The notes under the pieces were generated by a model. That model was not told where the DNA came from, did not search any database, and was given only the letters and a program-made list of their open reading frames with translations. From contig NC_052666.1 in assembly GCF_016802725.1 (NCBI RefSeq), positions 23,961,497 through 24,025,496 on the forward strand: DNA of 64,000 nt. Reading direction: 5' to 3'. The stretch is from Solenopsis invicta. Lineage: Eukaryota; Arthropoda; Insecta; Hymenoptera; Formicidae. Both the position numbers and the translations under genes were made by a program. This document shows positions 38,995-50,000 of this stretch, one piece after another; position 1 is the first letter of the stretch, and each line of letters begins with the position of its first letter.

Positions 38995-41900
38995 AAATAT
39001 CCTCTCTGTTCGCGCGATACATCATATTCAATTGGCAAGTAGTACAAATTATTTTATTGAATTATCATAATTTATCGTTACTGAAGTTTAAGTAATGTTT
39101 TTAATAAAAAAAAAGTGTCGATAGCGAATATTGCATTTTTCGCGTGTGCTAAGTAATTGAGATAAATTATAATATTTACAATTTCTCGTTCCTCCTTTTT
39201 TTTCTTCGTAAAGTTGCGGATCGATGCTTATCGCTTAATCATTATGTCATTCAATTATGTATTGACTCAATCTCCTCTCATCTTCATACAATCGATTAAT
39301 CGTTATCAAACAAATTTCCAAAGAACGGCGATTAAGCTCGAAATTAGCACTGCAAATTGTTAATGATACACATCGCTCGCGTGTGAATATATAAAGTAGC
39401 GCCAGAGCGAAACGATAATTTGGCGCGCGAGAGTGATAACACGTGTACGGGTGGATCGTGTATACAATTATGATTAGCGATACCGTTTCTTCCGTTTTTC
39501 GACTTCTTTGTAAATATTATTGCAAGTGTGTCCTCGTCGCGCTTCCCCTAGCGAATAATGGCAACAAGGTATTTGTTTCAAAAGCAACACAAGACGAAGT
39601 TTAGCGAATTTATTTCGAGTCTTGTAGGGAATGGGGCCTCATCTCTCCAATTATCATGCAACTTTATTATATACAGATATTATTGTTATGATATATAGTG
39701 ATTATTTCCCATGTTCAGGTTTTGTACAGTTTAAAAGATAAAAAAAAAAAATTATACAATGCTATCTTTGGTTAGTAATCAATATCTCGTTAATTGCGAA
39801 GTTTACAAAATGGTAGAGGACTTTTTTTGCTGAGTTTGATCTGCTCTATCAGCCCGGGAGAAGTGATCCGAATTATTACCGGACGCTCTGTATAATTTTT
39901 TTTATTTTTTACCTTTTTTTTATACAAAACTCGAAGACGGGATCTTCGTAAATAATCACTAGATATCGTGACAATATTCGCTGTAAAGTTTCAGCTCAAT
40001 AGGAGGAGTGTTCTGTTCAGTACAATCTTTATTTCGCAATTTCTAGTGAAAGGATATGAACGTCACGTAAATTTACATCCGTCCGTCCCACAAAAAAAAC
40101 TTATCTTAAAATCGAACTTGCGTCATTAACTGTTGACGTAAACATCTAATGCAATATTATTTTGATTGTGTCATCGCTCACGGTGCAAAGGCAGACGAGC
40201 GATTTCGCTTATCCGCGACTAAAAAAAAGTTTTTATAATATCAATGCCTCTCTTTTCAACGTTATCGCGGCGCGCGATAATGTAGCATCGATAATGCGTG
40301 TTGCGTCTCGTCAGCAGAATTGGGTTTTATTGACACGAAAAGCAGGAAAAAAATATGATCGCGCGTTCTACATACGAGAAAGTTTACGCAGACACTACAT
40401 GTAAATATTGGAGAGTAGCGAGAGGAAAATTTGAAAACTACTTCGACCGAATACCTCGCGTCGTTTTTGCTTACTGTTGTGCCGTGTGTATGTGTGTGTG
40501 TGTGTGCGTGGTGTAAAACACGAAACGCGACGTGAGTAATACGGAAAATCGTGAAATAAAGAAAAAGTATTCTTCAACGTCGAAAGTCGCTATTATTAGT
40601 TTTTATTTTGTCACAACAAATGCCGGCTCTACACACTCTCGATATTTCGTATCCGTGCGCGAAGGAGTGAAAGTAACGCTGATAATATATGTCAAAATAT
40701 ACAAGCAAACGAAATACAAACGCAGTTCGTCATTATCAGGTGCTGACGTAATTATGCGCAAATTGCGACGACCTTCCAGCGTACGAATTGGATTGACCTA
40801 GGTAATGTGCTTCCTACATAAAAATATATCGGGCAAATTAACCGCGATAAACTCTAGTTAGAAGTCGGCTATCTTTCCGCACGGAATTATTTACGTGATT
40901 CGCTCGTACGACGTAAAATTAAAATAGCTCTGCGCCGGAAGCGAATACACATTGATTAGCATCTTTCCGCAAAGATAAGGAAAGTTTGATTCATAGGAAT
41001 TTCCGATCTCAAGATAATTTAAATAACTAATTTTTTTTTTGCATGGTCACGCATCCCTTCTTACTTTACTGTCTTCATTAATAATGGCTTAAGATTAGAA
41101 AGTGAAAGTTTAGCTGTCTCTTGACAATTCATGCGCAGAACAAAAAATGCTATTGAATCAAGAATATATTCAGTTCAAGTGGAAATATTGTATTAATTTA
41201 ATAATAGTACTAATCCTCCGGGGACACTATTGTTTTTCACTGCTCATACAAGAGATCATTGATTCCTGATAATATTTTTGTAAGGGTTTTTAGGTTCCCG
41301 AAACGTGTCTCACTTTTTTTGTACGTGTCCAAATTTGAGGCAAAATAATTTAAAATTGAAAGTTTGCTGGGGTCTTCAAATCCCCTATGTGATCTCAGAG
41401 GATTAATGAAACAAAAAATTAAAAATAAAGACAGTAACAAATATGAATGAATAAAATTTAGATGAATCGTGATTCGAAGTATAATTGAATCAAACAGCTT
41501 ATTTCATATTACTTTTTTTAGTGCATGTTCTTAAATTAGCAAAGAAATTGATATTAGAAATACTGAACAATCGGTAACAGACCTAAATGGGAAGTATCCT
41601 CACGATTCTCACAAGATCATTGTGTCGATGAGGACAAGCTGGTAATTGATACGACACCAACCTATGATGAGGGCCAACGTGAAAACAATGCTAATCATTT
41701 TCCTCTCGATTGTCTAATGCGATCAAAATCTAAATGTATATGGTACAGTGGTTGCCAAAAGCTTCCTTCCAGTAAGCAATTTTACAATGTGTTACAACAA
41801 AGAATTTTTACAAACTAAAATCTAGCACGTAGTGATATTAACTTAGAATTGTATTAGATATTACTTTTAGCAGCAACAGTCTACAAGCTGGAAGATATGC

Positions 41901-42279
41901 GACAAATATGATAAATTATAACACAATTAGACACGAAAAACAGAGATAAGTAGTACACAGGAAAACATGAACTGCATAAAAAAAAACTTTACGACTGTTG
42001 TAAAATTCTTTAATATAATTGATTCTTACCCTTGGTTCCTGTCGGATCTAAATAAATCAATCATATTAAGAAATTTTATAACTAACAGTTACAAAACTGC
42101 TTTTTCTGTTGAAAACGCAGCCATTCTCCTGCTAAGCAAAGCGATTATTTAATTTTCGATTTTCTTTCTTTTGACTAACGATTATCTTTGCAATTAATAT
42201 TTTCTTAACAATAATTTTAGAACACATTTATCATTTACTTGAAATAAATAATATTTATTTAAAAAAATAAATTTCTGCG

Positions 42280-42545
42280 TACGCAAAAAGATATATATTT
42301 GAATGAAGTAAATATTACTTATTTCAAATATTTCATAAATTCATATGTCAACGAATCTATAAGCTCATCACAAGCATCAAATTTATTCAAAATAGTATAA
42401 ATTCTTTTTTTCAGAACATAATGAATTTTTCTAATATTTGTGATTCTAAAATATATTTTAAGATAATTATCAAGAAAATATTCGTGAAGGAAAAAAGAAA
42501 ATTAAGTGAACGTTTTTCTTAGCAATAGAATTGATATTTGCGCGT
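42280..42545 (+). repeat. Direct duplicate in dacapo intron 1, copy 1
   Basis: Aligns in the same orientation with 43960-44355: shared AAAAAGATA, TTTCAAATAT-CATAAATT-TATAT, CACAA-CATCAAATTT-TTCAAAA, then TTATCATCAAGAAA-type sequence, GAAGGAA and AGCAGAAT-like tail. Diverged; no ORF. Confidence 0.5.
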
Positions 42546-43379
42546 CGGCGATTATGAACTGTGCCGCATCTCGCCGTGAATTGAAGAACACGCGTGATTT
42601 CATTGGTGATAATCTGCAGCCGCCGATCAAGCGAAACGTCGTCGCTGATAACGACGAAGTTAATTTTACGTGGGCGTGTGTGCGGCCTAAACAATTTCGA
42701 AAACAAACATCAGTTGCTTTTATATAATCGAGGGAGATCCATTGCCAAAGGCGAACGTACGCCTCGAGCGCCGTTAATAGTTTTTATCAGCCATTTCGCG
42801 CGATATCTCTATCTTTTTTCCTCAAAGCATTTCACAACATCGAAATCAAGACGCCACATAGAGTTGTGGTAGTGTATACGCCGTAAAATTGTCGGAAGTT
42901 GAATGAAAACATACACGATCGCCTAAAATATTAAGAAGCATTAGAGACAATGGCTGCGTTTTGAAATTCACTGCGAGTACTGAAAATGTATGCGTTCATG
43001 TTACATGTATCATATATTAGATTTTTAGTATTCTGATTGAATAATGAAACGTACCCAAAGACTAGACATTTACACGTCAATAATATTAATCTCGAATTTA
43101 ATAACATTCGTGATCATAACTACTAAAATGTCGCATAAACGTTCAATTAAAATCTAGTTTTATAATATTGATTATTATTGCTCTACGCGAAGAGCTGTAA
43201 ATTTATAAATCCGATTTTAAGAGACGTAAACGCTAGATGAGTTTGTATGCCGTACTTATATATAAAGTTGTTGATTTAATTTAAAGATATATATATGCGT
43301 GACATCTCAAAATATTCCAAAAATTTTTTAATTTTATAGATTGTTTTATTGTTACATTTGAGTGTGTCGATAAAATTTA

Positions 43380-43800
43380 AACATATTTCTCTTAATGGTT
43401 TAAGTTATTTGATTCTTATATAAAATCGCGTTTTATAATACTTATTTGCAAATTGATAAGAAAGTAACATTGCGACTTAAATCAAATTTTTTACAGTAAT
43501 AGTAATAAAACTCTAATAAAAATTGGCAACGATTCATTTGAATTTACTTACTCGTTCAAAAATTATTTAAGACTGCAGTAAAATAAGATTATTCTCGCTG
43601 GAAAGACCATTAAATCAAACTTTCTGTTAAATCAAATTTTTTTTCCCCATAGTTGATTTCAGGGCTGAAATTCGGGCATTCGCGATTTTATCGTTGATTA
43701 GGAAAAAAAGAATAAATCTAAGAAGCCTTCAATATTTAAATTTCGATACTTTTAGCTCGCAATTTGTAGCCAAAACATCTTTAAAATAAAATTATGAAAA
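43380..43800 (-). repeat. Dispersed repeat family A, inverted copy in dacapo intron 1
   Basis: Reverse-complement relation to 1590-1960 and 62663-63060 over most of its length, including the CTGCAGTAAAATA block and the GCGACTTAAATCAAATTTTT block at its left. Non-coding. Confidence 0.55.
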
Positions 43801-43959
43801 GTATGTAACAGCACAGCACGTTTAACTTGTCTCATTTAGAAGTTATAACGCAGCTAATGGGGATAAAATGTTCGTGTAAATAAGCTTGCATTTAACAAAT
43901 TTTTAATTGTAAATGCTACTATATCCGATTAACGATAACGAGTGTAAATACACACACAA

Positions 43960-44355
43960 AAAGATACATGTCGTATTTAAGTAAATATTGTTTCAAATAT
44001 CGTATTTCATAAATTTATATATTCGCAAATCTATTGTAAATTCAGCACAAACATCAAATTTGTTCAAAACACATTCTAAAGTCTAATAAGTTTATATATA
44101 ATAAAATATTAAATTAAAGCAAAAATTCAATTCACTTGTTATTCTGAATTTTCTTTGATATAATTTAATAATATTCTTCGAAAGAGTGTACGTTTTTTTT
44201 AGTACATAATAGCGAGTTTTTCCAAAATTCGTGATAAATACATTTTAAATTATCATCAAGAAAGTTTTCTTTGTTAAAGACGAGCGTTACTCGAAGGAAC
44301 AAAAGTTAATTGAGTAATCGCTTTTCTCAACAGCAGAATATTTTCCCGCGCGTAG
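43960..44355 (+). repeat. Direct duplicate in dacapo intron 1, copy 2
   Basis: Second copy of 42280-42545, longer by roughly 100 bases in the middle (about 44075-44170). Ends about 95 bases from the exon 1 splice donor. Confidence 0.5.
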
Positions 44356-44454
44356 TCAATATCTCTATTGCGCACAATGCGACTGATGAATCGATGAATG
44401 AAAAAACTGTCCTTTATTCAGCGGCGTAGATGAATAATACTCAATAAGACTCAC

Positions 44455-45160
44455 CGGTGATCGTAGGCTGTTTTCTCGCGGCAGGGGGTAGTACGGGAGT
44501 GGTCGGTTCTATCGTGCACCTCTTTCTCTTGAGCTCCGCGTCCGGGAGTCGATCGGGCGTCGTCGTGGCTTCGCCAATCTCTGGCACTCGGGGCTCTTGT
44601 GGTGGCGTTCTCTCGACCTTCGGCGTGGCGACGGCGGTGGTCTCCATTTGCTCGGCGATCCTCGTGCTCGCCATCGTGGTCACCATTGCCGTCAACGTTC
44701 CCGTCGTCGTTCCCATCGTCGTTGTCGTTGCCGTTGCCGTCGTCATCGTCGTCGTCGTCGCGGCATTGTCGAAGCGCAATTTGCTCGGTGTACCGGGCGC
44801 GTGTTTTCTCAGGTAGGGCATGCCGCGCAGAGCGTAAGGCTCGGGCACGATGTCGTGCTCCGTCAGCGGCTCCCATTCATAGCGGGAATTGTCGTTCTTC
44901 TGCGGTTCGCCCTTTCGAAAGTTGAAGCCCCATCGGTCGGCGTCGAGGATAGATTGAGCCCGTAACTCGCGCTCGGCGAACGCCCGTGCCGCCGCGTGGT
45001 CCACCGGTCCGAAAAGATCGCGCCGCACGCGAGCGAGCTCGGCCCTGCTCGGCGTCGCTCGTCTGCTGCTGCTGCTACCGCCGCCGCCGCCGCCGCCGCC
45101 GCCTCCTAGGTTCCTGCTTATTTCCGTCATCATCGCCGGGTTCAGCACTCGTGCGCTCAT
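44455..45160 (-). CDS. dap: dacapo, exon 1: Cip/Kip CDK inhibitor with CDI domain
   Basis: First coding exon of a Cip/Kip inhibitor that binds cyclin-CDK complexes (in flies, cyclin E-Cdk2) and blocks G1/S entry in the nucleus. Residue numbers start at the ATG at 45160, which has A at -3. An upstream in-frame ATG at 45298 exists, but the sequence before residue 1 looks like leader; Met10/Met11 are alternatives. Seen: poly-Gly 19-28 and Ser 29-32; cyclin motif R-D-L-F 47-50 followed by G-P-V-D-H; 27 residues later W-G-F-N-F 77-81, the same F-to-W spacing as in p27; Y-E-W 94-96; P-E-P-Y 106-109, matching the p27 segment that enters the ATP cleft; Thr/Met-rich low complexity about 133-165; several Ser/Thr-Pro sites; basic K-R-K-R near 210. 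The exon ends at a GTGAGT donor (44454-44449) in phase 1 and joins complement(34980..35080). The joined CDS is 807 bp, 268 residues. Confidence 0.95.
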
Positions 45161-46950
45161 ATTTCGTCGCGCTCTATCGCCGCCGCGCTCCTCTACGGCA
45201 AACGTTTCCCGCTCGCGCTGTGCGCCACGGAAACGAATGGCACACAAAAGTTCGGGCGCGAAAGAAAACCGAGAGATAAGAAGCAACGCGCACCGCACCG
45301 ACTCTTTCTTTCTTCTGCTTCCGTCCTTGCTCCCACGCGCGCTCTAGTTCTCTCTTCTTTCTCTTTCACCGCACTATCGAGAAGTTGTGACACGCGCCGC
45401 GAGATAAGAGATCGCCGTTTCTTCTAGCATTGGCCGTGACGCGGGGATAATGATGACTTGTTCCAAGAATCGTGTCCCCGCTGCCGTCGCCACTGCGGAG
45501 CCGTCGTCGTGGGACGACGTTGAAATAATCGCGGCTACGCACCGCGCGGATGAGGAAAAACTGGCAACACCGCGATCCGTGGCGCGACCCACCGAATTTC
45601 GAATAATGGCCGCGCTGCCGCTGCCGCTGCCGCTGCCAACCGAGCGTTGTCGGTTGAGGCACTATCGCTTCGCACTAGCGTACCCGTCGGCGCGCGATCG
45701 CTCCTCGTCGTCGCTGACGCTCGCTGATGACGATGCTGCTCGGCGGCCCCCGGTCTCCGTTCAGAAAAGCGTGGATCGCAGGACGACGCGTGCACACGGC
45801 AAACAGCAACCGCGCTTGGCAACACGGGGAGGGGACGACGGACACACGGTTACTATGTGCCAGACAGAGATAGCGCGGCGGCGAAAACAAACTCCGCCTC
45901 GCGCGATTCCGCTGCACCGTACGTACGTACGCCGTCCGTCAAGGCCGCCACCACCACCACGGATGCTGCTACTCCTCGCCACGAAGATCGTACGAACGAA
46001 CACTGTTAATATCCGCGGCTCACACTTCTCGTGACACGCATCTAGACACGACGACGACGACGATGATGATGATGATGATGATGATGATTTCCTTCGGCCT
46101 CCGAAAATCCGGCAACGTCGCGCGGTCGCACTTGCGCGTGAGTAGCCGAGCGACGGTGAGAGAGCGTGTTGCGACGTATCCCGCGCGAATTTCGTGGTCC
46201 ACCGTGGCGATCGTCCGTGACGCGAGCCGATCTGTTTCGCGTCTTCTTTTTCCCCTCTCTTTTTCTTTAGTATTTCTCTCTCTCTCTTTCGCACTCACGC
46301 ACGAGACACTGCCACGCACAACCGAGACGACGCGATAAAGCAGTTCGTTGTCTCGGCGCGAGGAAACTCCATAGAAAAAAACGCTATTGCACACGGCCCG
46401 CAGCAATATGCCGATCCGCGGTGGGGGAGAGTAGTCACCGCCGAGAAAGACAGCCGACTTTGACACCGCGCGTAAATAAGCACGAGGAGCACACACGCCT
46501 CGTCGTTTCCCGCCAAACAAACGCGATTGTCAAGGCACGCGCGTGGCCCACCGCAGGGGCCGCTGGAAGGATCGTACGAGAGCACGATTGCGCAGTTACG
46601 TGACGTCGAGCACGACGATACCCGTGTGCGCGACTCGCGGAGATGCGCGAAGACACGTACTTGACTCGAAAAGCGCTCTCTAGCGACTGAAGTATGCCCC
46701 TCTCACTGCGGGCAAGCGAACCTCCAGTGAAATCGGCGCTCTTCGCTGTTTTCCGTCGCGACTCGGCTGCGTCCCCCGGCTCGCCTCGCCCTACTCTACT
46801 CTACTCTACTCTACTCCACCCCACTCCACCCCACTCCACTCCACCCCACCCCACCCCGCTGCCGCAGACGCCGCGAGGCCAATCACGCGGCGAGCGGAGG
46901 AACGAATAACCGCCATTCGCGACGTATAGTCTCCTCGACCTGACTGCGCG
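45161..46950 (-). promoter_or_regulatory. CpG-rich promoter and 5' leader region of dacapo
   Basis: Immediately upstream of the dap start the composition switches from AT-rich to strongly GC- and CpG-rich for about 1.8 kb, then falls back to AT-rich DNA. This is the largest such island in the window and fits a broad promoter plus 5' leader for the minus-strand gene. Many overlapping open frames on both strands here, up to 194 codons, are low-complexity Arg/Ser/Pro shadows and are not called genes. Inside are a trinucleotide run near 46050-46088, a 5-mer tandem array at 46793-46857 and a CRE-like GTGACGTCG near 46601. No TATA box was recognised and the transcription start cannot be placed. Confidence 0.6.
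46793..46857. repeat. CTACT/CCACC pentamer tandem array
   Basis: Consecutive 5-mers CTACT grade into CCACT and CCACC for about 65 bases at the outer edge of the dap CpG-rich region; purine-free on the + strand apart from the A in each unit. Confidence 0.8.
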
Positions 46951-47046
46951 CGAGTATGTACGGTCAGATTTGTGCAAAACGTGTACGGAAAAAGATTGTA
47001 CAGTTATCAGGCTCTTGCCAGGGGAGAGCACTGGAATGCCAATCGC

Positions 47047-47089
<43 letters not shown>

Positions 47090-50000
47090 TCGTGCTCCAA
47101 TATTCCAGGTTTCAGACTTTGAAAAGGGAGGACGAAATTTGAAGAGTAGACTCGTTGCGTCGGATTCTTAATGGGATTATTTGAGGGGACGAGAACATTG
47201 AGGAAAAACTATCTAGCTCTCACGACTTTTTTTTTTATTTTAAAGACTTTTTACATTAATCAAATGAGTACTTTTTTTTTCAAAATCTTGATTATGACGT
47301 CAAATCTTTTCACGCTTACAGAAAGCTTACGTTTAATTGATGAAATCGTTCCTTAAATTCAGTTTTTTTCAGTTAAAGTGAAAATACCTTCGAGGAAAAT
47401 TCGATTTCAAAAAATAAATTATTTGTTCAAATTATTTGTTTAATTTAAACAAATAATTTTTTTAATTAAAAGAGTACTAATAGAAATGTAAGAAATAATT
47501 TAATTGTTCCGGTTTTAAAAACATATATTTCTTTCATTAAAAAAAAAGATTTGCGTTACAACTATTTCTTTAATTCTAGTAAAAGAAACAACCAAAATAT
47601 TTTTTCAAATCAAAGAAATTGTTTTTTAACTGTGTAACTGTGCACAAATTCTTTTGTCTCAAATTGACTCGAAGAAACTTTTCTGGGTGCAGTAGCATTA
47701 GCTCATGAAAAACTTTGTTCAACTTGTGAAAAATAAATAAAAGACGAGAAATATAAATATTAATAGGCAATAAATATAAAATTTCTGACAATAATAAAAA
47801 ACAAGACATTTTTTAAATTTTTATTTTTTATAAACTATATTTTAAAATGTTAATCTTGGAACTTAAATCCTTGTTTTGTACCCATACGAACATTACAGTT
47901 AAAAAAAATTACCATTTATATGAAAAGAAATATAAAAAGATATTTTTGTTAAAAGTAACTGGTAAAATTTTGTAAATTACAAATAAAATGTATTGTTTAT
48001 ATATATATATATATATTTTTTTTTTTTTCAAATAATATTTCCTCTTATCATTATTAATGTTACAAAAAAATAATAAATTATAAAATAAATAGGTAACAAA
48101 TATAAAATTTCTACAAGGACTAAACAAGAGAAGAGTCCAGAAGGGTTTTTTTTCATCTTTTTCTTTACACCCTCAAAATATTAATTATAGCTTGTAACTT
48201 TGTTCTTAGGCCCTGCGCACAATGGAGGAATATTAGATATTAAGAATAGAAATTGGAGTTTTAGAATCGGTTTCCTCAATAAACACTACAAAATAATCAG
48301 TTGTGTTGTGTTTCGTATAACACATTAGGTCTTATATCTTATTAATATCCATTGCGCGTTACGTTTAATATTCATTGAGGAAACTTTTCTAAACTTTTAA
48401 TTCATATTCTTAATACCTAATATTCCTCCATTGTGCGCAGAACCTTACACCTATTGAATATCCAAAGAAAAATTACCATATTTATACAATAAACGGTTCG
48501 AAGATAAAAGATTTTTGTCTCCTAAAAATTTAACTTATTGTTAGTAGATTTGTTTAGTTTTTGTAGTAGAAAATATCTTTTAATTTTTGTTTCCATCACG
48601 TAACTATCTCGTTAATTTCTCAGTTATTTTACTGAGATATCGTCTTGCGTGAGAATATTCTCTTTCGCATCTTTCATTCACATTTCTTATTTCATAATAT
48701 GATTAATGGGGCCACGCAGGATCGAGATCGAAAATGTCGTCGGACGTGTCAAATTAATTTAAGCTTTAATTCGCCGTTTTAATTGTCCTTCATGCACCCG
48801 TGCTCCCGGATAGCAGCGGCGAAAAGAGTCGCTCTTTCAACATTGAGGGGGGAGGGAAGGAGTAGCATGCGGTGAGGATCAAGAAATAAATAAGTCCAGT
48901 CTCCAAAACAACGCAACGCAATCTTATCGCACGCGTATTTGGTGGATTTTCATGCAGCACGACGCAACGCGTTACGCACGGTGAACTTATTTGCATATCA
49001 CTCGGATTATCGCTGATGTTTAATACAATATGATAGATTCACCACGCTCAGTCCGAAGGAAAACATTGAGCTATTGTAAAGAAACGAGACGTTACCGTAA
49101 TTTGTTAGATCCCGCTAATTCAACGTGGGAATGCGCGACAAAAAAATGTTTCGCTTTATTTTAATAATAATTTTCATGAATGAGGGGGAAAAAGTATCAA
49201 ATAGGAAAAATGGGAAAATTCTTCAAATCAAGAATTAGAGTTGTTTAATACTGTTATTATGAAAATAATATCGTACTCTTTAAATAACTGTTACAATATT
49301 TAAATAAAGATATAATATTGCGCTGTAATTTAAAATTATTAAACTCTTTAAGGATTTTATATTCTTGCTTATATAATGATTGTTGATTTTATTCTAATTT
49401 TTTTTGTGTTCTTCATGTTAAATCCTGCTTATTTTATTATTAGGTCAATCTTGATCAATTTAATAATTTACATTTTTAATTGCTAGTGTCGACTGCGGTT
49501 CAAATTTTCAAATTATAGCGTAATTCGTTTAGAGCTTAATTCTTTCGGTAGTGAAAATATTATACGATTTTCTGGACCATCTCTCAATTGAAATTACGGG
49601 AATTGATTCAGAGGAAAAAATTCGAAAGTTTTAATTCATAAAATCTTGCGCATATGTTTTCTGTAGCCTTTCGATCTTTCGACGCGACACTCCATTTGAT
49701 TCTACACACGAAATTACAGCGCTCCATGCCGATCGTCCGCGCGTCACAGTGCTGAGTGCGATGGCACAAAATCAACTGGACGAATCGAGACTTTTCATTG
49801 ATAATTGTCAATTTACTCCGTTGTACTCGTCTCGCGCGCGACACGCGAGGGGAAACAAGCTCCGCGCGCTCGACGCTCGGCGACGCAACTCACGACGAGC
49901 GAAGCGTAGATAAACGATCCCAGAGTCCAGTTGGAGAGAGAGAGAGAGAGAGAGAAAGAGAAAGATAGTGTGCCACGCGGCGTTCAAATTTACTGATACG

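Larger units (their letters stand above)
35081..44454 (-). other. dap: dacapo intron 1 (9.4 kb)
   Basis: Donor GTGAGT at 44454-44449 and acceptor CAG at 35083-35081. The intron has no second gene that I can support. It contains foldback elements at 35352-35512, 37424-37912, 38439-38560 and 38771-38994, a family-A repeat at 43380-43800, and two related AT-rich copies at 42280-42545 and 43960-44355. A GC-rich patch lies at 36840-37110, a TG tract near 40486-40510, and a TATA-like plus E2F-like pair at 39388-39426. Large first introns of cell-cycle regulators often hold tissue enhancers; no specific enhancer can be named from the sequence alone. Confidence 0.8.

Noticed and set aside
44457..44965. 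+ strand Val/Ser/Arg-rich frames opposite dap exon 1
   Set aside because: Antisense readings of trinucleotide repeats; the minus strand has the conserved CDI domain.
45450..46034. 194-codon open frame on the + strand opposite the dap promoter
   Set aside because: Low-complexity Arg/Pro/Ser composition in CpG-rich DNA, overlapping several equally long frames on both strands; no domain.
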